DNA from: Kingdonia uniflora
Lineage: Eukaryota; Streptophyta; Magnoliopsida; Ranunculales; Circaeasteraceae
DNA: 64,000 nucleotides
NCBI GenBank assembly: GCA_014058105.1
Contig: JACGCM010001245.1
Span: 2,418,001 to 2,482,000 of the forward strand
Direction: 5' to 3'
Every line of letters begins with the position of its first letter. Within the stretch, counting starts at the first letter, position 1. Under the pieces are notes generated by a model, which worked only from the letters and a program-made list of their open reading frames with translations, was not told the origin of the DNA and did not search any database. A program made the translations under genes and the position numbers. Below, piece by piece: positions 1 through 25,318 of this stretch.

Positions 1-1368
1 TACAATTTTCCCTAAAATAATTAAACCAATACATGAATAACAACAATGAGGTTTATTTAGACCTTGCTAACTATAAATACTTGAGTGTTTATTTAGAATC
101 TTCTTTCATTTAATATTTGATATCTCTAATTGAAAAAGTGGATAACAAAATACACAAATTAAAACGCAAACAAAGCCTTCAATAGCAGTGTCGTTATTAC
201 AATCATCAACTGCATACATAGCAAATATTTGAGGCTTAAAATTGGTGTTCTAAACTTGTTCCACTTCAATAGCAAAAACAATGCTCAAGTTATGTTTGAA
301 TTCTGAGTTCTCACGACGTCCTTAGTATCCCTCGATGACCACCCTAAACCATCATCTATTAATATGTCGTCGTCTTCATCTAACAATTTTACCGTCGTTT
401 ACCTCACCTACAACCACTATCATTTGTGTAACCTAACCTATGATAATGCTAATATTTTAGAAGGAAAAAAATAACTCTATATAACTTTTATAGGTGAAGC
501 TCTCTTCAGCCCTTTTACCTCCTGGAAATTTAATGAACATCCATTATCAAGATGCAAAAGGCAAAAAAACTATAGAAGCACTATTATGGCCTTTTGAGAA
601 CCAAAACATGGATGACTATATGATGTTGCAACTATTGCGGTGATGCAGTTGGGGCATCACATTTCGACAGACAATCAATTATCATATATACGGTCTCCTG
701 ATTAGTAGATGAAGAAATGTGAGGGGAACGGAATGGGCGAGAGTGTTTTAGGTGAGAAAGAGAGCGGGGAAAAAAAAACTAGTCATAAATGTGGTTGTGG
801 GTGCGGTAATTAAAGTTGATAACTATTATGACAGAAATGAACTTACATTTTACTTGGGAATTCTGATTTTGGTTGTATTTCACTATTCTACTCCTAATTA
901 ACTGGATTCGATGATTGTTGTATTTTGATTATGGTTGGTGAAAAATGACCGTTTATTGCTGTGGTCTTCCTCCATAATTGTTAGTGTACCCTTCCGAATT
1001 TCTAGGAGGGGTGTTACACTCAAACTATAATTTTTTATATGTAGTTATTAGATTTGTCTAGGTAAAAGTTGTAATGTAATTAATTAGTCATGTTTTATTT
1101 CTAGGAAGCATTTTTGATTTTTTCATGTGATTTTTCAGCTGTATGTTTCTTGATTCCGAAGAGAGTTTTTTATTGCTGATATATTTTTCCTATGTAAGTA
1201 CAGGTAGGGGGCATTGAATCAGAACATTGCTACTAATAGAATCGAATCAAGAGTTTTTTTGGTCCCTGTTGCATTATACTAGTTCTGCAACAACTGTTCT
1301 TCTCTACTTTGTCCTTTGTCTCTTTCTTCATTTTGTTCTCTCTCACACCACAAGCTTAAGCCAAAACA
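1..1368. other. 5' flank of NFS1, no gene seen
   Basis: AT-rich non-coding sequence with no recognisable coding region, RNA gene or transposon end. The last 180 bases before the NFS1 start contain pyrimidine-rich stretches such as a run of ttctctac/ctttgtcc/ctctttcttc, typical of a plant 5' leader. The promoter presumably lies here, but I cannot place a convincing TATA box. Confidence 0.5.
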
Positions 1369-2736
1369 ATGGCGACCAAGCTACTTGTGTCAAAGCTCAA
1401 CCAAGCATGTCGTCAAACCTCAACATATATTCGACCACTCTCTACTACGGCTGCAGCCGTTGCACCTGTTGAACCACGACAATACGAAGATACAGATGGA
1501 ATTTCAATGAAAGGTGTCAAAATCTCAGGTCGGCCACTTTACCTGGACATGCAAGCAACTTCACCTGTGGACCCTAGGGTTTTGGACGCCATGCTTCCTT
1601 TCTACATCTCTCGTTACGGTAACCCTCACTCGCGCACTCATCTGTATGGTTGGGAATCTGATCTCGCCGTTGAGAAATCACGTGCACAAATTGCTTCTCT
1701 CATCAATGCTTCCCCTAAAGAAATTATTTTCACCTCTGGAGCAACTGAATCTAATAACATCTCTGTGAAGGGTTTAATGCACTTTTACAAGGATAAGAAA
1801 CGCCATGTCATCACCACCCAAACTGAGCATAAGTGTGTTCTCGATTCGTGTAGGCATCTCCAACAAGAGGGCTTTGATGTTACTTATCTTCCCGTTCGTC
1901 CCGATGGGATCATAGATATTGAGCAATTGAAATCTGAGATTCGTCCTGATACGGGGATTATTTCAATTATGATGGTGAACAACGAGATTGGTGTAATTCA
2001 GCCAATGGAGGAAATTGGGAAAATATGCAAGGAAAAGGGGATTGCTTTTCATTCAGATGCAGCACAAGCTTTAGGAAAAATTCCCGTTGATGTTGAGAAG
2101 ATGAATGTCAGTTTGATGTCGTTGAGTGGACACAAAATTTATGGACCAAAGGGTGTTGGAGCGCTTTACATGCGCCGGAGGCCGAGAATTCGGGTTGAGA
2201 CGCAGATGAATGGGGGCGGGCAGGAGAGAGGAATTCGAAGTGGGACAGTTCCCACTCCATTGGTCGTTGGAATGGGTGCCGCTTGCGAACTGGCCATGAA
2301 AGAGATGGAGTATGATGAGAAGCGGATTACGGCTTTGCAGGAAAGATTGCTCAATGGAATCAGGTCAAAACTTGATGGGGTCGTGGTGAATGGAAGTGAA
2401 GAGAGGAGGTATGCTGGAAATTTGAACATTTCATTTGCATATGTCGAAGGAGAGAGTTTGCTTATGGGGCTGAAAGAAGTTGCGGTTTCCAGTGGGAGTG
2501 CTTGTACTAGTGCAAGCTTGGAGCCTTCTTATGTTTTGAGGGCTTTGGGAGTTGAAGAGGACATGGCCCACACATCGATTAGGTTTGGGATTGGTCGGTT
2601 TACCACAGAGGAAGAGATTGATAGGGCAGTAGAACTTACAGTGCGTCAGGTGGAGAAATTGAGAGAGATGAGTCCTCTTTATGAGATGGTAAAAGAAGGG
2701 ATTGATATCAAGAGTATCCAATGGTCACAGCACTGA
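1369..2736 (+). CDS. NFS1: mitochondrial cysteine desulfurase NFS1
   Basis: Intronless 455-aa reading frame. It is a PLP-dependent class V aminotransferase-fold enzyme that takes sulfur from L-cysteine as an enzyme-bound persulfide for Fe-S cluster assembly, in plants in the mitochondrial matrix with ISD11/frataxin/ISU partners. Visible residues: His154 in TEHK stacking on PLP, Asp230 and Gln233 in the HSDAAQ segment, the Schiff-base Lys256 in SGHK, and the mobile-loop persulfide Cys379 in SGSACTSAS. Residues 1 to about 45 are rich in Ser, Thr, Arg and Ala with no acid until Glu35, as in a mitochondrial presequence. Mature numbering starts near the [16 protein letters not shown] block (56-71). 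Length equals that of plant and yeast NFS1. The start was chosen because ATGGCG follows an adenine-rich context and includes the presequence. Group I (IscS/NFS1) rather than chloroplast NFS2 (SufS type), judging from the persulfide-loop sequence. No defects seen. Confidence 0.97.
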   Translation: MATKLLVSKLNQACRQTSTYIRPLSTTAAAVAPVEPRQYEDTDGISMKGVKISGRPLYLDMQATSPVDPRVLDAMLPFYISRYGNPHSRTHLYGWESDLAVEKSRAQIASLINASPKEIIFTSGATESNNISVKGLMHFYKDKKRHVITTQTEHKCVLDSCRHLQQEGFDVTYLPVRPDGIIDIEQLKSEIRPDTGIISIMMVNNEIGVIQPMEEIGKICKEKGIAFHSDAAQALGKIPVDVEKMNVSLMSLSGHKIYGPKGVGALYMRRRPRIRVETQMNGGGQERGIRSGTVPTPLVVGMGAACELAMKEMEYDEKRITALQERLLNGIRSKLDGVVVNGSEERRYAGNLNISFAYVEGESLLMGLKEVAVSSGSACTSASLEPSYVLRALGVEEDMAHTSIRFGIGRFTTEEEIDRAVELTVRQVEKLREMSPLYEMVKEGIDIKSIQWSQH

Positions 2737-2825
2737 TTGGTATGAACTGAATGCTGTGACGAATGTGTATACAAGCAAAAGAGGCGAATGTAGGCTGTGA
2801 CAAATATGAACTTGGAAAACAAGCG

Positions 2826-3182
2826 GCGGTCTTGAGCTACATTGATCTTATGAAGTCCCCACACAGCTGTTTCTCCAGGTTTCGTTTAGTTTCTATTTGC
2901 ATTTATTGCCTCTTGAAACTCTTAATAGTTGATCTAATGCGTTCCTTCATCATAGGTGTGTATTATCAATATGACCTATTTTACTTTGTATAATTTCAAA
3001 ATGACCAAAATAAATGTGCGGTCTTGAGTTACATTGATCTTATGTAATTCTTACACAACTATATCTCTAGGTTTCGCTTAGGTCATATTTGTGTTTATTG
3101 CCTTTTGAAAGTCTTAGTAGTTAATCTTACGTGTTCCTTTGTCATAGGTTGTGTCTTCTATATGAGCTCTTTTTCTTTGTAT
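2826..3182. repeat. diverged tandem duplication downstream of NFS1
   Basis: Two copies at an offset of 192 bases. GCGGTCTTGAG begins at 2826 and again at 3018, and the similarity runs through the GTTTCG...TTTGTAT ends near 2990 and 3182. The copies carry many substitutions, so this is an old local duplication of the 3' flank. No coding potential is shared. Confidence 0.8.
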
Positions 3183-6100
3183 CAGTTTATGGCACTAATA
3201 TCTTGTAGGTTTTTAGGTCTCGTTCCTTTAGTCACTTTGTAGGTATTCCCTCAACATTATTGGTGCTTGATTTGAGTGTAGAACGCTTGCCTGATCATCT
3301 TTCAATTAATGAAACCTCTTAACTTCTTCAGAAGAAAATAAACATGTTAAGTGTTAACACATCAAATGGTGAGAGCAGTAATTCTCTGGTCCATTATCTT
3401 TAGAGTAACTTGAAATATTTTACTGGAATCCAGTTTCAGTGAACAACTCCTCACACTGAGAGACTTTCTAAAACATTCCGTCATTGAAAGAGTAAATAAG
3501 ATTAGGTTCTTGGGTGGGGCGCTTTCAATTCAATGTGGCTAGGATGGTAGTCACAGTAGCATTCACTCAAACATGTATGTATTGTACTTGCGACTGTTCA
3601 TATTTTGCTTAAAAATGTTGGAAAGGCTATTGAAATATTTTCTGGGCAAAGAGATAAATGTTGAGTATCACATTGTTGGTCAGAATTTAGATAAGGGCGA
3701 CAGAGATTCTGTAGAGTGAAATTCATTGGCAATGATCTTTGAAGCAAATGGATATAGAAAATTGGTGCTGAGAGTGTTGAAGAGGTTGGAGAAACTACTG
3801 GGACCTTTTTTGGTTAACGATAAAATCTGCAAAGTATCACCTCTTAGGTCTGAACCCAGAGATAAATGGTGACATTACTTTCTGTAGAATGGAAGTCGTG
3901 GGAAATATTCTTCAAAGAAATGGTTATAGAAACTTGTTGCTGGAATGATAGGGAGGCCTCTTTTTAGAATGTTGGTGAAAGAGTTGGTAGCATTAATGAC
4001 TTCATTCTCCTCCTAAATTATATATATTAGGAAGAACTAAATTTTCTGACACGGTTCTTGTTTTAGTTCTGTGTGAAGTCCATGATTTATGTATCCTAAT
4101 AAGTATTGCCTTTTTTATGTGATATTCATAATTTTCTGTTCTTAGACGTCAAACGACGGTGTACTTTGTTTTTCGAGTTAAAGTTGAAGGGGTCCTATCA
4201 TTTTTGTAATGTGGCATAGATTCTAGTTGTGCTCAGTTTTTCATACTTTTAATGGTTTGGACTTTTGAAATTTGAATCTTGTCACATATTTCTCTCCCCA
4301 GTGGATAGTGTTATGGATCTTCTGTATGAGTTGAGTGTTATATCTGTAATTGTATTTTGTAGGATAGCCTCCTGGTTTTGTATCTCATTCTAGCCTTTTC
4401 CCAACAACTTCTCCGTTCAAAGGGATGCATCATTTTGAGAAGAAAAGAGGTAGTCGTGGGGTGGCGTGCAAAATGGATTATGACTATGTTGGTTGGATGT
4501 ATATGTCTACGGCAAGAGAACCTATATCAACAAAAAAATTCATGATAATGATGGAGGCTGTAGTCGGCTATCTTGAAATGAGTTGCTACAGTGATCAGGG
4601 AGTTGCGAGATAAGAACTTGTCCTCAGCTGCATTTATGGTCTGGAGTAGGAACGAGGTAAATGGAATTATGACCTTATGTTTACCCTCTTTATTTGGCAA
4701 TTTCTTAAGTTGGGAGGGTGACGGCTTCTTGTACAAATCCTCTTAGAGACGACTGACACCAGGTCTGCCCGATCTGTTAAAAATTATAACTGGGTGTTAT
4801 GCACTTGCACTTTGAAGCTAGTCTCTAGTATTTGGTGATCGAGAATAGGCTTTTGTTACACTTATTGGATGGTAAACCTAGGGAATGTCCATATTGCCAA
4901 GAATTTTCTGTTAAGGAATGTGTCATGCAGGTTCAAATAAATATTTGTTCAGTAGCTATAATTTGGCAGAAGTTAAAATATCCAGCCACTGCTTGCAAAA
5001 TTAGAGGGATATGATCAGATAGTTTCTTTAGTCCAGGGTATAGTTGTTTTAGCAAGAATTTGAAAGTTTTCCATACTGGCTGTAGGAATATGTATGTCTT
5101 CGAATATGGGTTGCCTATTTGACTAAGCCTTGGTTTAAATGAAAGTTAATTGTAGTAGCAAGCTTATGGGCAAGGTTAATGAAGTATACTGTTATCTCAT
5201 GCGCTATGGCATTTGCTGAATCTATGGAGACAGAAGATGTAAAACATTTCAACGGAAAAGCTACATATACGGATGGTCTTGGCTGGATTTTAGGGTAGCA
5301 TTCTTCATTCATAGATAAACGGCATTTTTGAGATGGGGATTTTTCAGTTGGCGTTTGATTCGAAAGTGCTATTAGTTCTTTTTTGGCCATTAGTTTGTAC
5401 TTTGCATTCCATGGTTCATAATATCGTCTGCCTTCTTATTGGAGGTTGTTTTTTTCTCACTGTCTGCTCTTTGCGGTTGTGCATAAAGTGTTTGGTGTTT
5501 ATCTTCCATGAGTTTGTAGCGTTGTGCTGTGAATTGTATATCTACATGTTCTTGAGTCTGTCAGGGACTCGAGGTTAGTTTCAAGGAGTACCTGCATGTA
5601 ACAAGGCTGATTGGATCTTTGTTACTATCGCATACAGTCTGTTTTTTATTGTTTGTTGATGCTTCCCAGTATGCGCCTATAGTTTCTGTCCGCATTGTGG
5701 TTCAGTCATGGTCAGTTTTCTTTCCATTTCGTCTTTGAGAGGGATAATTGTATACCAAATGCCCAAATGTCTGATGGATGTCACTCATTAAGCCTAATTC
5801 TTATTCGTGGTCCGACTATCTCAGGAATTGATTTTGTTCACCCTTCTGTTTTCTTTGTTGATAACTGAAATTGTGGAGCGTCTTAACAACCTGTATAGAA
5901 TTGATCGTATAAGGCACAAATGTATGAATCTAAAATAAAGGAGGGATATGTTATTCATCGTTGTCCTTGAAATGTGCCAATAGAGCATTATTGAGGAGAT
6001 AAGTGTCGGTGTTCCTGTAAAAGCAGATTCCTGCCATGGTATGATTCCAGCCAGAATAATGTTCAAAGAAAGGCGATACTGGGAACACATTCATTCAAGA

Positions 6101-8432
6101 ATTTTTGACCACACCAGAAGCCCACTCATTTGAACTTTTCTGCTGGCGCGAGGACTTGAGAAGATCATTCAAGTATAATTTGACCTTAGATCATATACTT
6201 TGTAGACATGAACTCCATGCATTGAACTGTGAGATGGTCATACGAGTCCATTGGGAAAACACTATCAACATTGCCAGTTATCTTGTCTGCAATTCTCTTT
6301 ATCTCCAACTTGCTTAGAAAGTTATAGGTGAAAATTAGGTTTTTGAACGAGAACTCCTTAGCGCATGGAATGATATTAAAAATTGCGCCTCTTGGAAAAG
6401 AAGTCCTTAGTTTCATTCTTCCTTCGAGCAACCGGTTATCCGCCATGAGCTACGACATGCCCAGTATACGGTGCATTTGAGGTACGAGCTAGCCAAAAAC
6501 CATGATCTGTGACTCTTTGAACTCATGAGGTTTGAGCAAATTATGATTAACCGGATCTGCCAAAAGAAGGTCATTTTACTTACAAATCAAGTGCTCCGAA
6601 CTTTCAGAAATAATTATTGGACAGTCTGCTCTGCATTATAATATCTCAAGGACAAAAGCAAACCAAATCAAAACAGGTAAAGCCCTTGTTTCTTCTTTCG
6701 TACGGAGAATCTGGTATAATTATTGAAAGGTGGTGGCATGGCATGGCATGGCATGGCATGGCATAGTATGGTATGGGTGAAGGCTGTTATAGACTGAGAC
6801 TAGACAGGGTAAATTGTTGGAAGGACTAAACTTCCTTTTTCTTTGATTCAAGGGTTCTCTAGTTCTCTACCATACTTTGCCACTATTGACTTTTTTATTT
6901 TGTTATTACAGTATAGTACTCTGTAGGGTGGTAATATTTATCTCACAAAGGCACAGCTGCAACAGTAATTATTGAATATCATCCTTAAAAAGGTATACTG
7001 TTTTCAGATTTTTTACAGTGTTGAAGAAAGTTTTATGCCAGTTTACCATGGATGTCATGAGAGAGTAATCACTGTGTACCTGTGAAGAGTTTCTTCATTG
7101 ACTGTGGCAGCAGTGCCAATTTAATCACCTCTGAATAAATTATGAAGATAAGGTAAGAGTTTTCATTTTGATCTTTTTGCAAATTTTTGTTGGATGTCAT
7201 GTTTGTAAAACAAATAACTGGATGAAATAAGACATCCTTAATATCAAACCTAACCATAATTGGAGTGGCAGTCTTTGTTTAATTTTGTTTCTTTCTTTCT
7301 TTTTGAACATTTTAGACATTTATAATCTAGCCTAGATGCCATGATAATTTCGTTCCAAAACTTAAATACAAAAAAAAGTACCCAAAAAACAAAATCTCAG
7401 AAAAATTGAACCTAACAATATAACAACAAAATAATCCTATGTTAACATAGACATAAACATAAAATATAAGAGGGCATCATTTTGTTTTGTAGAGAATCTC
7501 TGAGTGTTCATGATGAAGGAATGCTATGATCTGATGAGCATTCCAACTGCTCTGAATTTCATTTGAAGATTCTTATTAGTGACAAAGACTACACAGTCCA
7601 CTATCGTAAACAGTGTGAAACACAGAGGGAACACTTTCATGGACATACCATCATTATATTATATGTGAGAGATCCCATCATTAGGTTTTGCACTCTTTCT
7701 TCTAAAAGAGCAAACAAAATACTTCTTTTTTCCCCCTCCACTGTGTGCTTACTCATGAGTGCTCAATAATCTCATCCAAACCCAAAACTTGATGGCAAGT
7801 GTTCCCATTTAGGCTAAAATTAGAGACCAAAACTTGTAGGGTTATTGTTGTAACTTGGAGATGTCTAGATGAAAACATGGGCTAATTGATTGCAGAGATT
7901 ACATCGACAAGACACTTCAATGCAGTAGTAGTAGTGTATGAGGAGAAAATTGCGTCTCCAAATGCCAACCCTCGTGACTACTCTCACTATCTCTCCCTCT
8001 CTTCAACACATCTGGTTAAACACAGATGATAAAAACTCGAACCCCTCTTTGTCTATCATGCCTGCCAAAATATAAGCATTGTGTAACAGATGTTATAACA
8101 GAACTGTAAAGGCTTTGACTTCTAGCCTAAAAAGTGCAAAGAGACAGGACAATCTTTATTTACTTTTACACAAAAATAAATTCTTCAAAGCTAATGTTAT
8201 AACTCCAACAACAAAAATATCTCTCCAAACCAAAGCTTAAGAGAATCCATTGTCTCTGTATTATTACAATCATCAAAATACCATTGTATATATATCATCA
8301 AATAAAGATAGATATTACATGTTAAAATCCATAAAAACTACCAAAAAAAGGATTTTTTTGTACTAGAGTGAGATGATCTTCATAACAGATGAACAAATAT
8401 CACATTTGAGATGATAGGGTTGTAGTAATTGA
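3183..8432. other. 5.2 kb with no recognisable gene
   Basis: Only short open frames without family resemblance occur here (for example 62 aa at 4425 and 81 aa at 5333), and I treat them as chance frames. There is weak internal similarity between roughly 3690-3775 and 3860-3945 (agataa...tctgtagaatgg...atagaaa), suggesting an old local duplication. A GGCAT microsatellite lies at 6735. I see no transposon termini, RNA gene or conserved protein motif. Confidence 0.5.
6735..6764. repeat. (GGCAT)6 microsatellite
   Basis: Six perfect tandem GGCAT units, followed by degenerate AGTAT and GGTAT units. Confidence 0.95.
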
Positions 8433-9053
8433 TCAAGGATTGAAGATGAAGTCCCCACATTTGCATTTCCAACTCATGGGCTTATAATTAGAACTGTACT
8501 CTCCTCTCAGTGAAACAGTAGAGAAATGTATGATCTTGTTCTTGTCTTGTGGAGTTGCAGGTACTTGAACTGCTTCACAATGCCCACAATTGTTACATCT
8601 TCTCTCACACCTTGGTGGACTTGAGCCAATCTGAGTTCTCATTATTGCCTTCTCATCCTCTCCTCCAACAATCTACAAAAGTAACAAAAGCAAGACCAAA
8701 TTACCTCAAATAAGTACTTTTCAAAGCTCAAACACTTGAAACACTATAAAGATTGAAACTTTAAGAAAAAATCTTACCTGGGGTGTCTTCATTAGTTTGA
8801 AAACAGCTCTACCTACAGAAACAAAAACAACAAAAACAAAAAACAGAGTGTTAGTTAGATTACAAAGACTTGGTTTCTTTTGAAACTGAAGGTGTTATAG
8901 AAATTGAAGAGTGACCCATTTACCTTCAGCCATGGATATGAAACGGGTTGAGCTTAAATTCATAAGTAACAACAAGGAAATGATGAGATTGAGATTGAGA
9001 TTGAGATTGAGATGTTCGTGAGTAGTACAATTGCAGATTTTGAGAGACCCCAT
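8433..9053 (-). CDS. EPFL2: EPIDERMAL PATTERNING FACTOR-like secreted peptide (EPFL2 type), three exons
   Basis: Assembled by eye on the minus strand. Exon 1 is 9053-8924, exon 2 is 8812-8778 (35 nt), exon 3 is 8672-8433; all junctions are GT-AG and in phase, giving 134 aa. EPF/EPFL peptides are secreted, cysteine-rich ligands of ERECTA-family receptor kinases that pattern stomata and shape organs. Residues about 15-36 form a hydrophobic signal peptide (LNLNLNLIISLLLL core). The C-terminal domain has the family signature GSSPPRCERRC, CGHCEAVQVP and, after a short loop, NYKPMSWKCKCG, giving six cysteines for three disulfides. That loop and the ending resemble EPFL2 more than EPF1/2 or STOMAGEN; the exact paralogue is from memory. 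An in-frame ATG at 9107 would add 18 residues; ATG 9053 is preferred because it puts the signal peptide nearer the N-terminus. The gene is divergent from the E2 gene. Confidence 0.86.
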
Positions 9054-10871
9054 TTCAATGTTGTGAGTGCTGACCACAAGTGAGTGAATGAAAGTGAGAT
9101 ATTTCAATCTCGGTTGAGAGAGACCGAGAGAGTAAAGGAAGGAAGGAAGTGATTTGAGTTGTGAGAAACAAAGGGTGGAGAATTAAATAGAGAAGATTGT
9201 GAGAGACACACTAAAGAAATCAGATTTCTGAAAAAGTATGTTGTCCTTGTTAAAGAAACGTCAGTAATATTGAATGCACACCATGACACTCAACGCCCTC
9301 TCTTTCTCTCTCTCCCTCCCTCTCTCTGTGTAGTGATCTGTTTGAGGGTCTGTTTTTTTGGGGTTTGAGGGAGGTCCGAGGAGGAGAGGAAGAGTGTATC
9401 AGAGGGTTAAATCAGAGAGAAAGATCTCTCCTAGGGTGATGAGCCTGAGGATTTGAAGGTGATTTGAGAAGAAAGAGAGAATCACAGAGAGGGAGACAGT
9501 TAGAGCAAGGAAGGTTTATGATTTGAAAGAGAGAGAATAGAAACAAAAACAGGAAAAGCACAAATGGACATGAAATCACAGCTGGTGATATTTTGGGGAT
9601 TTGGTCAAATCCTTCTTTAATTTTGGTGTTTTCTTGTGACTGGTGAGTGAGAAGCTCTACATACACACGCAACTTTTTCTCTCGATTAGATTGTAATAAA
9701 GACTGAAGAGTGAGAGAATATATATACGTTGGTTGTAGTACTGCTTGCATGAGACTTATCTTTCGATTGTGTATTTGTAATTTTATTTTTTTTGTTTCCA
9801 ATCAAAAGTTGATATCTCAAGTTTTTTTTTTTCTCAATCTCCAAATTTTTAAAAAATAAATTCTTTTGATATTTTCTTTTGTTCACAATCTCTGTTTGTA
9901 ATTTATGATAAAAAATAGAAAACCTCCATTGACATGCTGCTAACCGGCAGAGGGTCAAATCACTGCCCAAAACCAGTGCTACATCAGAAAAACAAAGTCG
10001 GCCCTCCAAAAAAACACTCCAAAGAAACACTATAGAGCAAAACTATAGCGCCCGGATCTGCTTATTTATTAAAAAAAAGGCTCCCCAATTTGCTTAAGTA
10101 GTGACGGACGGGTGAAGAAGACCTATGTCACTTTTTAACAAAATAACCTATGTATATTGTTAGTAGAGTTGTTTTTGCAGAAGTTGCCACTGCTTTCTAA
10201 AAGTCGTGTAGGTCGCGGGGTATTTTACACTATATCAACTGTTGGGGAAGAGCGGGGTTGTGGTTTTTGGTGAGACCCATGTAATTCAACTTGAACCCTA
10301 TTGCGATTACTTTTAGTTTGTTGATTTTAGATTTAAGGTATTTTTCGAGACACACATCTTATTTATTTTGTATTGTTTTCAAGGATGCCCAAAACATCAT
10401 TAACTCCGTTATATCTTTCATGCCCCACGGGACCTAATTAATCAAACGACTATAAACCCCAAAACGTTATTAACACAATTAAAATCAAAAGATGTCACAA
10501 AAAATGTTCTTGCAAGTCACACTTTTTATGTTCTTCTCCTCACCTCAGGGACTAATACTGTTACAAAGAAATCCCCACCAAGGCGATGATCTTATAACAA
10601 CACTAACCTCGAGGACGATAAATGATTGATCAAGCAGACCTCCATGAGGACATACCTCATGGTGAACAACAAATAAATTGAACGTTACAGTATTGTATTA
10701 CCGCCCACAGTTTGTGTTGATCCTCTGCTGCTCCAAACTCCAAAGTCCAAACTCCAAACTCACTCAACACCAACGCCAACACCTACACATATCTTCACCA
10801 CCTACCTCATCTCATCTCATTTGAGGACTCCATCGAGAGAGAGATCTTCCCGTGTTCCAAATTCGTCTCTC
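9054..10871. other. divergent intergenic region between EPFL2 and the E2 gene
   Basis: 1.8 kb with no gene. The EPFL2-proximal 400 bases are rich in GA/CT runs (for example 9293-9330, ctctctttctctctctccctccctctctctgt), as in many plant 5' leaders. A TATTTAA box on the minus strand at about 9183-9189 lies roughly 130 bases before the EPFL2 start and could be its TATA element. The E2-proximal 200 bases are CA/CT-rich with short repeats such as ctccaaactccaaa and catctcatctcat. Nothing else is recognisable. Confidence 0.5.
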
Positions 10872-23413
<12,542 letters not shown>

Positions 23414-24229
23414 AATCTTTGATAAAGAAAAAGGAAAAACTCATTATGCTCAAGCTTCATGTATGTTGTTGGACTGTATCGCTCATTTCATAGTAACTTA
23501 CACAAATTGTTCATGTTCACTCCCTCTTACACTGGGTTTATGTAAATACATTTGCAAAGCATACTTTGCTTTTCACCCATGGGATTTGATTGCAATTTTC
23601 AGGGATGATAAATAAATCAAGTTGTAAGTTAGATAGTGTTGGGAAATTGCGTACAAGATACTTTTATCAAACTAAGCGGATAAATTTCTTTTTTATGAAA
23701 TGCCAAAATTATACTGTTTAGATATAATTAGTATAATTAATATACCAAATATAAGTTACCTAAAAATTGGCGATATTGGGCTACTTTCATTTATTTATTT
23801 TTGATTGACCGATTTTGTTGGAAGATCTTGGCTTCAACTTTACATTTATGGTCTTCCTGGAGCGAGGTATAAATTGGATTTAGTAGATTTTAGATATTAC
23901 TAAAGGTCAGGATCCAGGGCCAAAAAATTGACAAAAAAAATGCCTATAAACACTTTCTGGAAAAAGCTTTTGGAGAATGAATTGAGACTATATTCTATGA
24001 AGAGATCATTTAACAAATTAAAGCTTTGAGTACTTGAGAACCAACAAGGCGGTAGATTTTAGGGCGTCACATTGTCCCGCCCTTAGTAAACTGGACGTCC
24101 CGTCGAGAATATCTTCGTCAATAACATATTCATCAACATTGCTTGTAGAAAGACTCAAGGGTTCATCTTCATCACGACACTGACAATTATGACTACATCG
24201 ATTAGATGATGTAAATATGTAAGAGCATC
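23414..24229. other. 3' flank of the E2 gene, no gene seen
   Basis: A possible polyadenylation signal AATAAA lies at about 23611-23616, roughly 200 bases after the stop codon. The rest is AT-rich with no recognisable feature. Confidence 0.5.
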
Positions 24230-24232
24230 CAC

Positions 24233-24619
24233 ATCAGCCTCCCTAAGCGCATGGGCAGCAGGATAGGTATCGCTATATTAGCGATCCAAATTTTGGAAAA
24301 ATTCATTTTTCAGGCGGGCTATCGCTCAAATTACGCCAAGTTCAAGAAAGTCAGTGGCTATCTATGGCGAGCCCGTTCAGTCATAGAAATTATTAAAAAA
24401 ATATTATTATTAAAAAATTGGTTGAATTTTTTTTAGTGTATATATATATTATTTTATTTTTAATATTTTTATTAAAATATATATATTAAAAACTGACATC
24501 CATCCCCCACCATCCCCACCCTGAAAAAGAAAAAAAAAATAGCTCTAGCTACATGTCATATTTTCCCTGAATTTATGCCTAGGTGGCTCACTAAGTTAGC
24601 GAGGCTGCTGCCCATACTC
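24233..24619. mobile_element. PIF/Harbinger-type MITE, second copy
   Basis: Ends GAGCATCCACATCAGCCTCCCTAA and TTAGCGAGGCTGCTGCCCATACTC form an imperfect inverted repeat, flanked by TAA at 24230-24232 and 24620-24622. Same family style as 22122-22509. It lies about 50 bases left of the Mutator-like element. Confidence 0.78.
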
Positions 24620-24673
24620 TAACCTGTAGGGATGCAAAAAAGTAACAAAAAGCATTTACACTCTTTTAAATAT

Positions 24674-24832
24674 GAGAAAATTTGCTCTTGCCCCCTATTA
24701 TGATAGACGAATTCGCAATTGCCCCTCAGCGTAGGCACTTATTGGCCTATGACCCCTATTTTTGGGTTGACTGGTCTTGACTGGTCAGATTTTGGTGAAC
24801 TTCCAAAAACACCCTCGCGTGCCAAACACGTG
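24674..24832 (+). repeat. MULE left terminal inverted repeat
   Basis: About 159 bases ending near the CACGTG motif; pairs with 33915-34074 with high similarity. Confidence 0.9.
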
Positions 24833-25114
24833 AATCATTGACCCAGTTACCGGTTGTATTTTCGATCTACTCATCAAAATCTGACGATCCAGATTGAAAT
24901 CAAATTTGACCCTTATTCTCAAGCTTAAACCATGCATACCTCTGTCTCTCTTCGCTTAAAAATTTACCTCAAAACCTCTGTTTTTCATTTTTTGGACAAT
25001 GGGGGGAGGTTCTAAGTCTGAGGTAACATATTTTTGGTCTATTTTCATATTCTTTTGTGTTTGTGTTTGTGTTTAAATTTTAATTTTTTCTGCTATTAGA
25101 GTTTGTTTAAGCTT

Positions 25115-25185
25115 TGTGTGTGTGTGTGTGTGTGTGTGGGTGGGGGGGGGGGGGGGGTGGGGGGGGGGGTGGGGCGGGTGGGGGT

Positions 25186-25219
<34 letters not shown>

Positions 25220-25225
25220 GGGGGT
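25115..25225. repeat. (TG)n followed by an ~88-base G-rich tract
   Basis: About a dozen TG units, then from 25138 a plus-strand tract of almost pure G with scattered T and one C. It lies in intron 1 of the zinc-knuckle gene. It has G-quadruplex potential, and its exact length is likely unreliable in any assembly. Confidence 0.9.
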
Positions 25226-25318
25226 TAGGTGCAAAAACTAATATAGGGGGTATAGTCTAACTAACATAAATTCATAAAACAGGCTAAAATTTGTGTTATT
25301 TGTGGTGATGGTGGCCAT

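Noticed and set aside
1227..1510. Short plus-strand frames overlapping the NFS1 start
   Set aside because: They are out of frame with NFS1, lie in its leader, and have no motif.
4425..4613. 62-aa frame starting MHHFEKKRGSRG
   Set aside because: No homology that I recognise, poor codon context, no neighbours supporting a gene.
9412..10030. 129-aa and 114-aa open frames on the minus strand
   Set aside because: Low-complexity GA/CT and A/T tracts, no family motif, and they overlap the divergent promoter region.
25138..25225. G tract as telomeric or satellite repeat
   Set aside because: No TTTAGGG periodicity; it is a slippage-type homopolymer.
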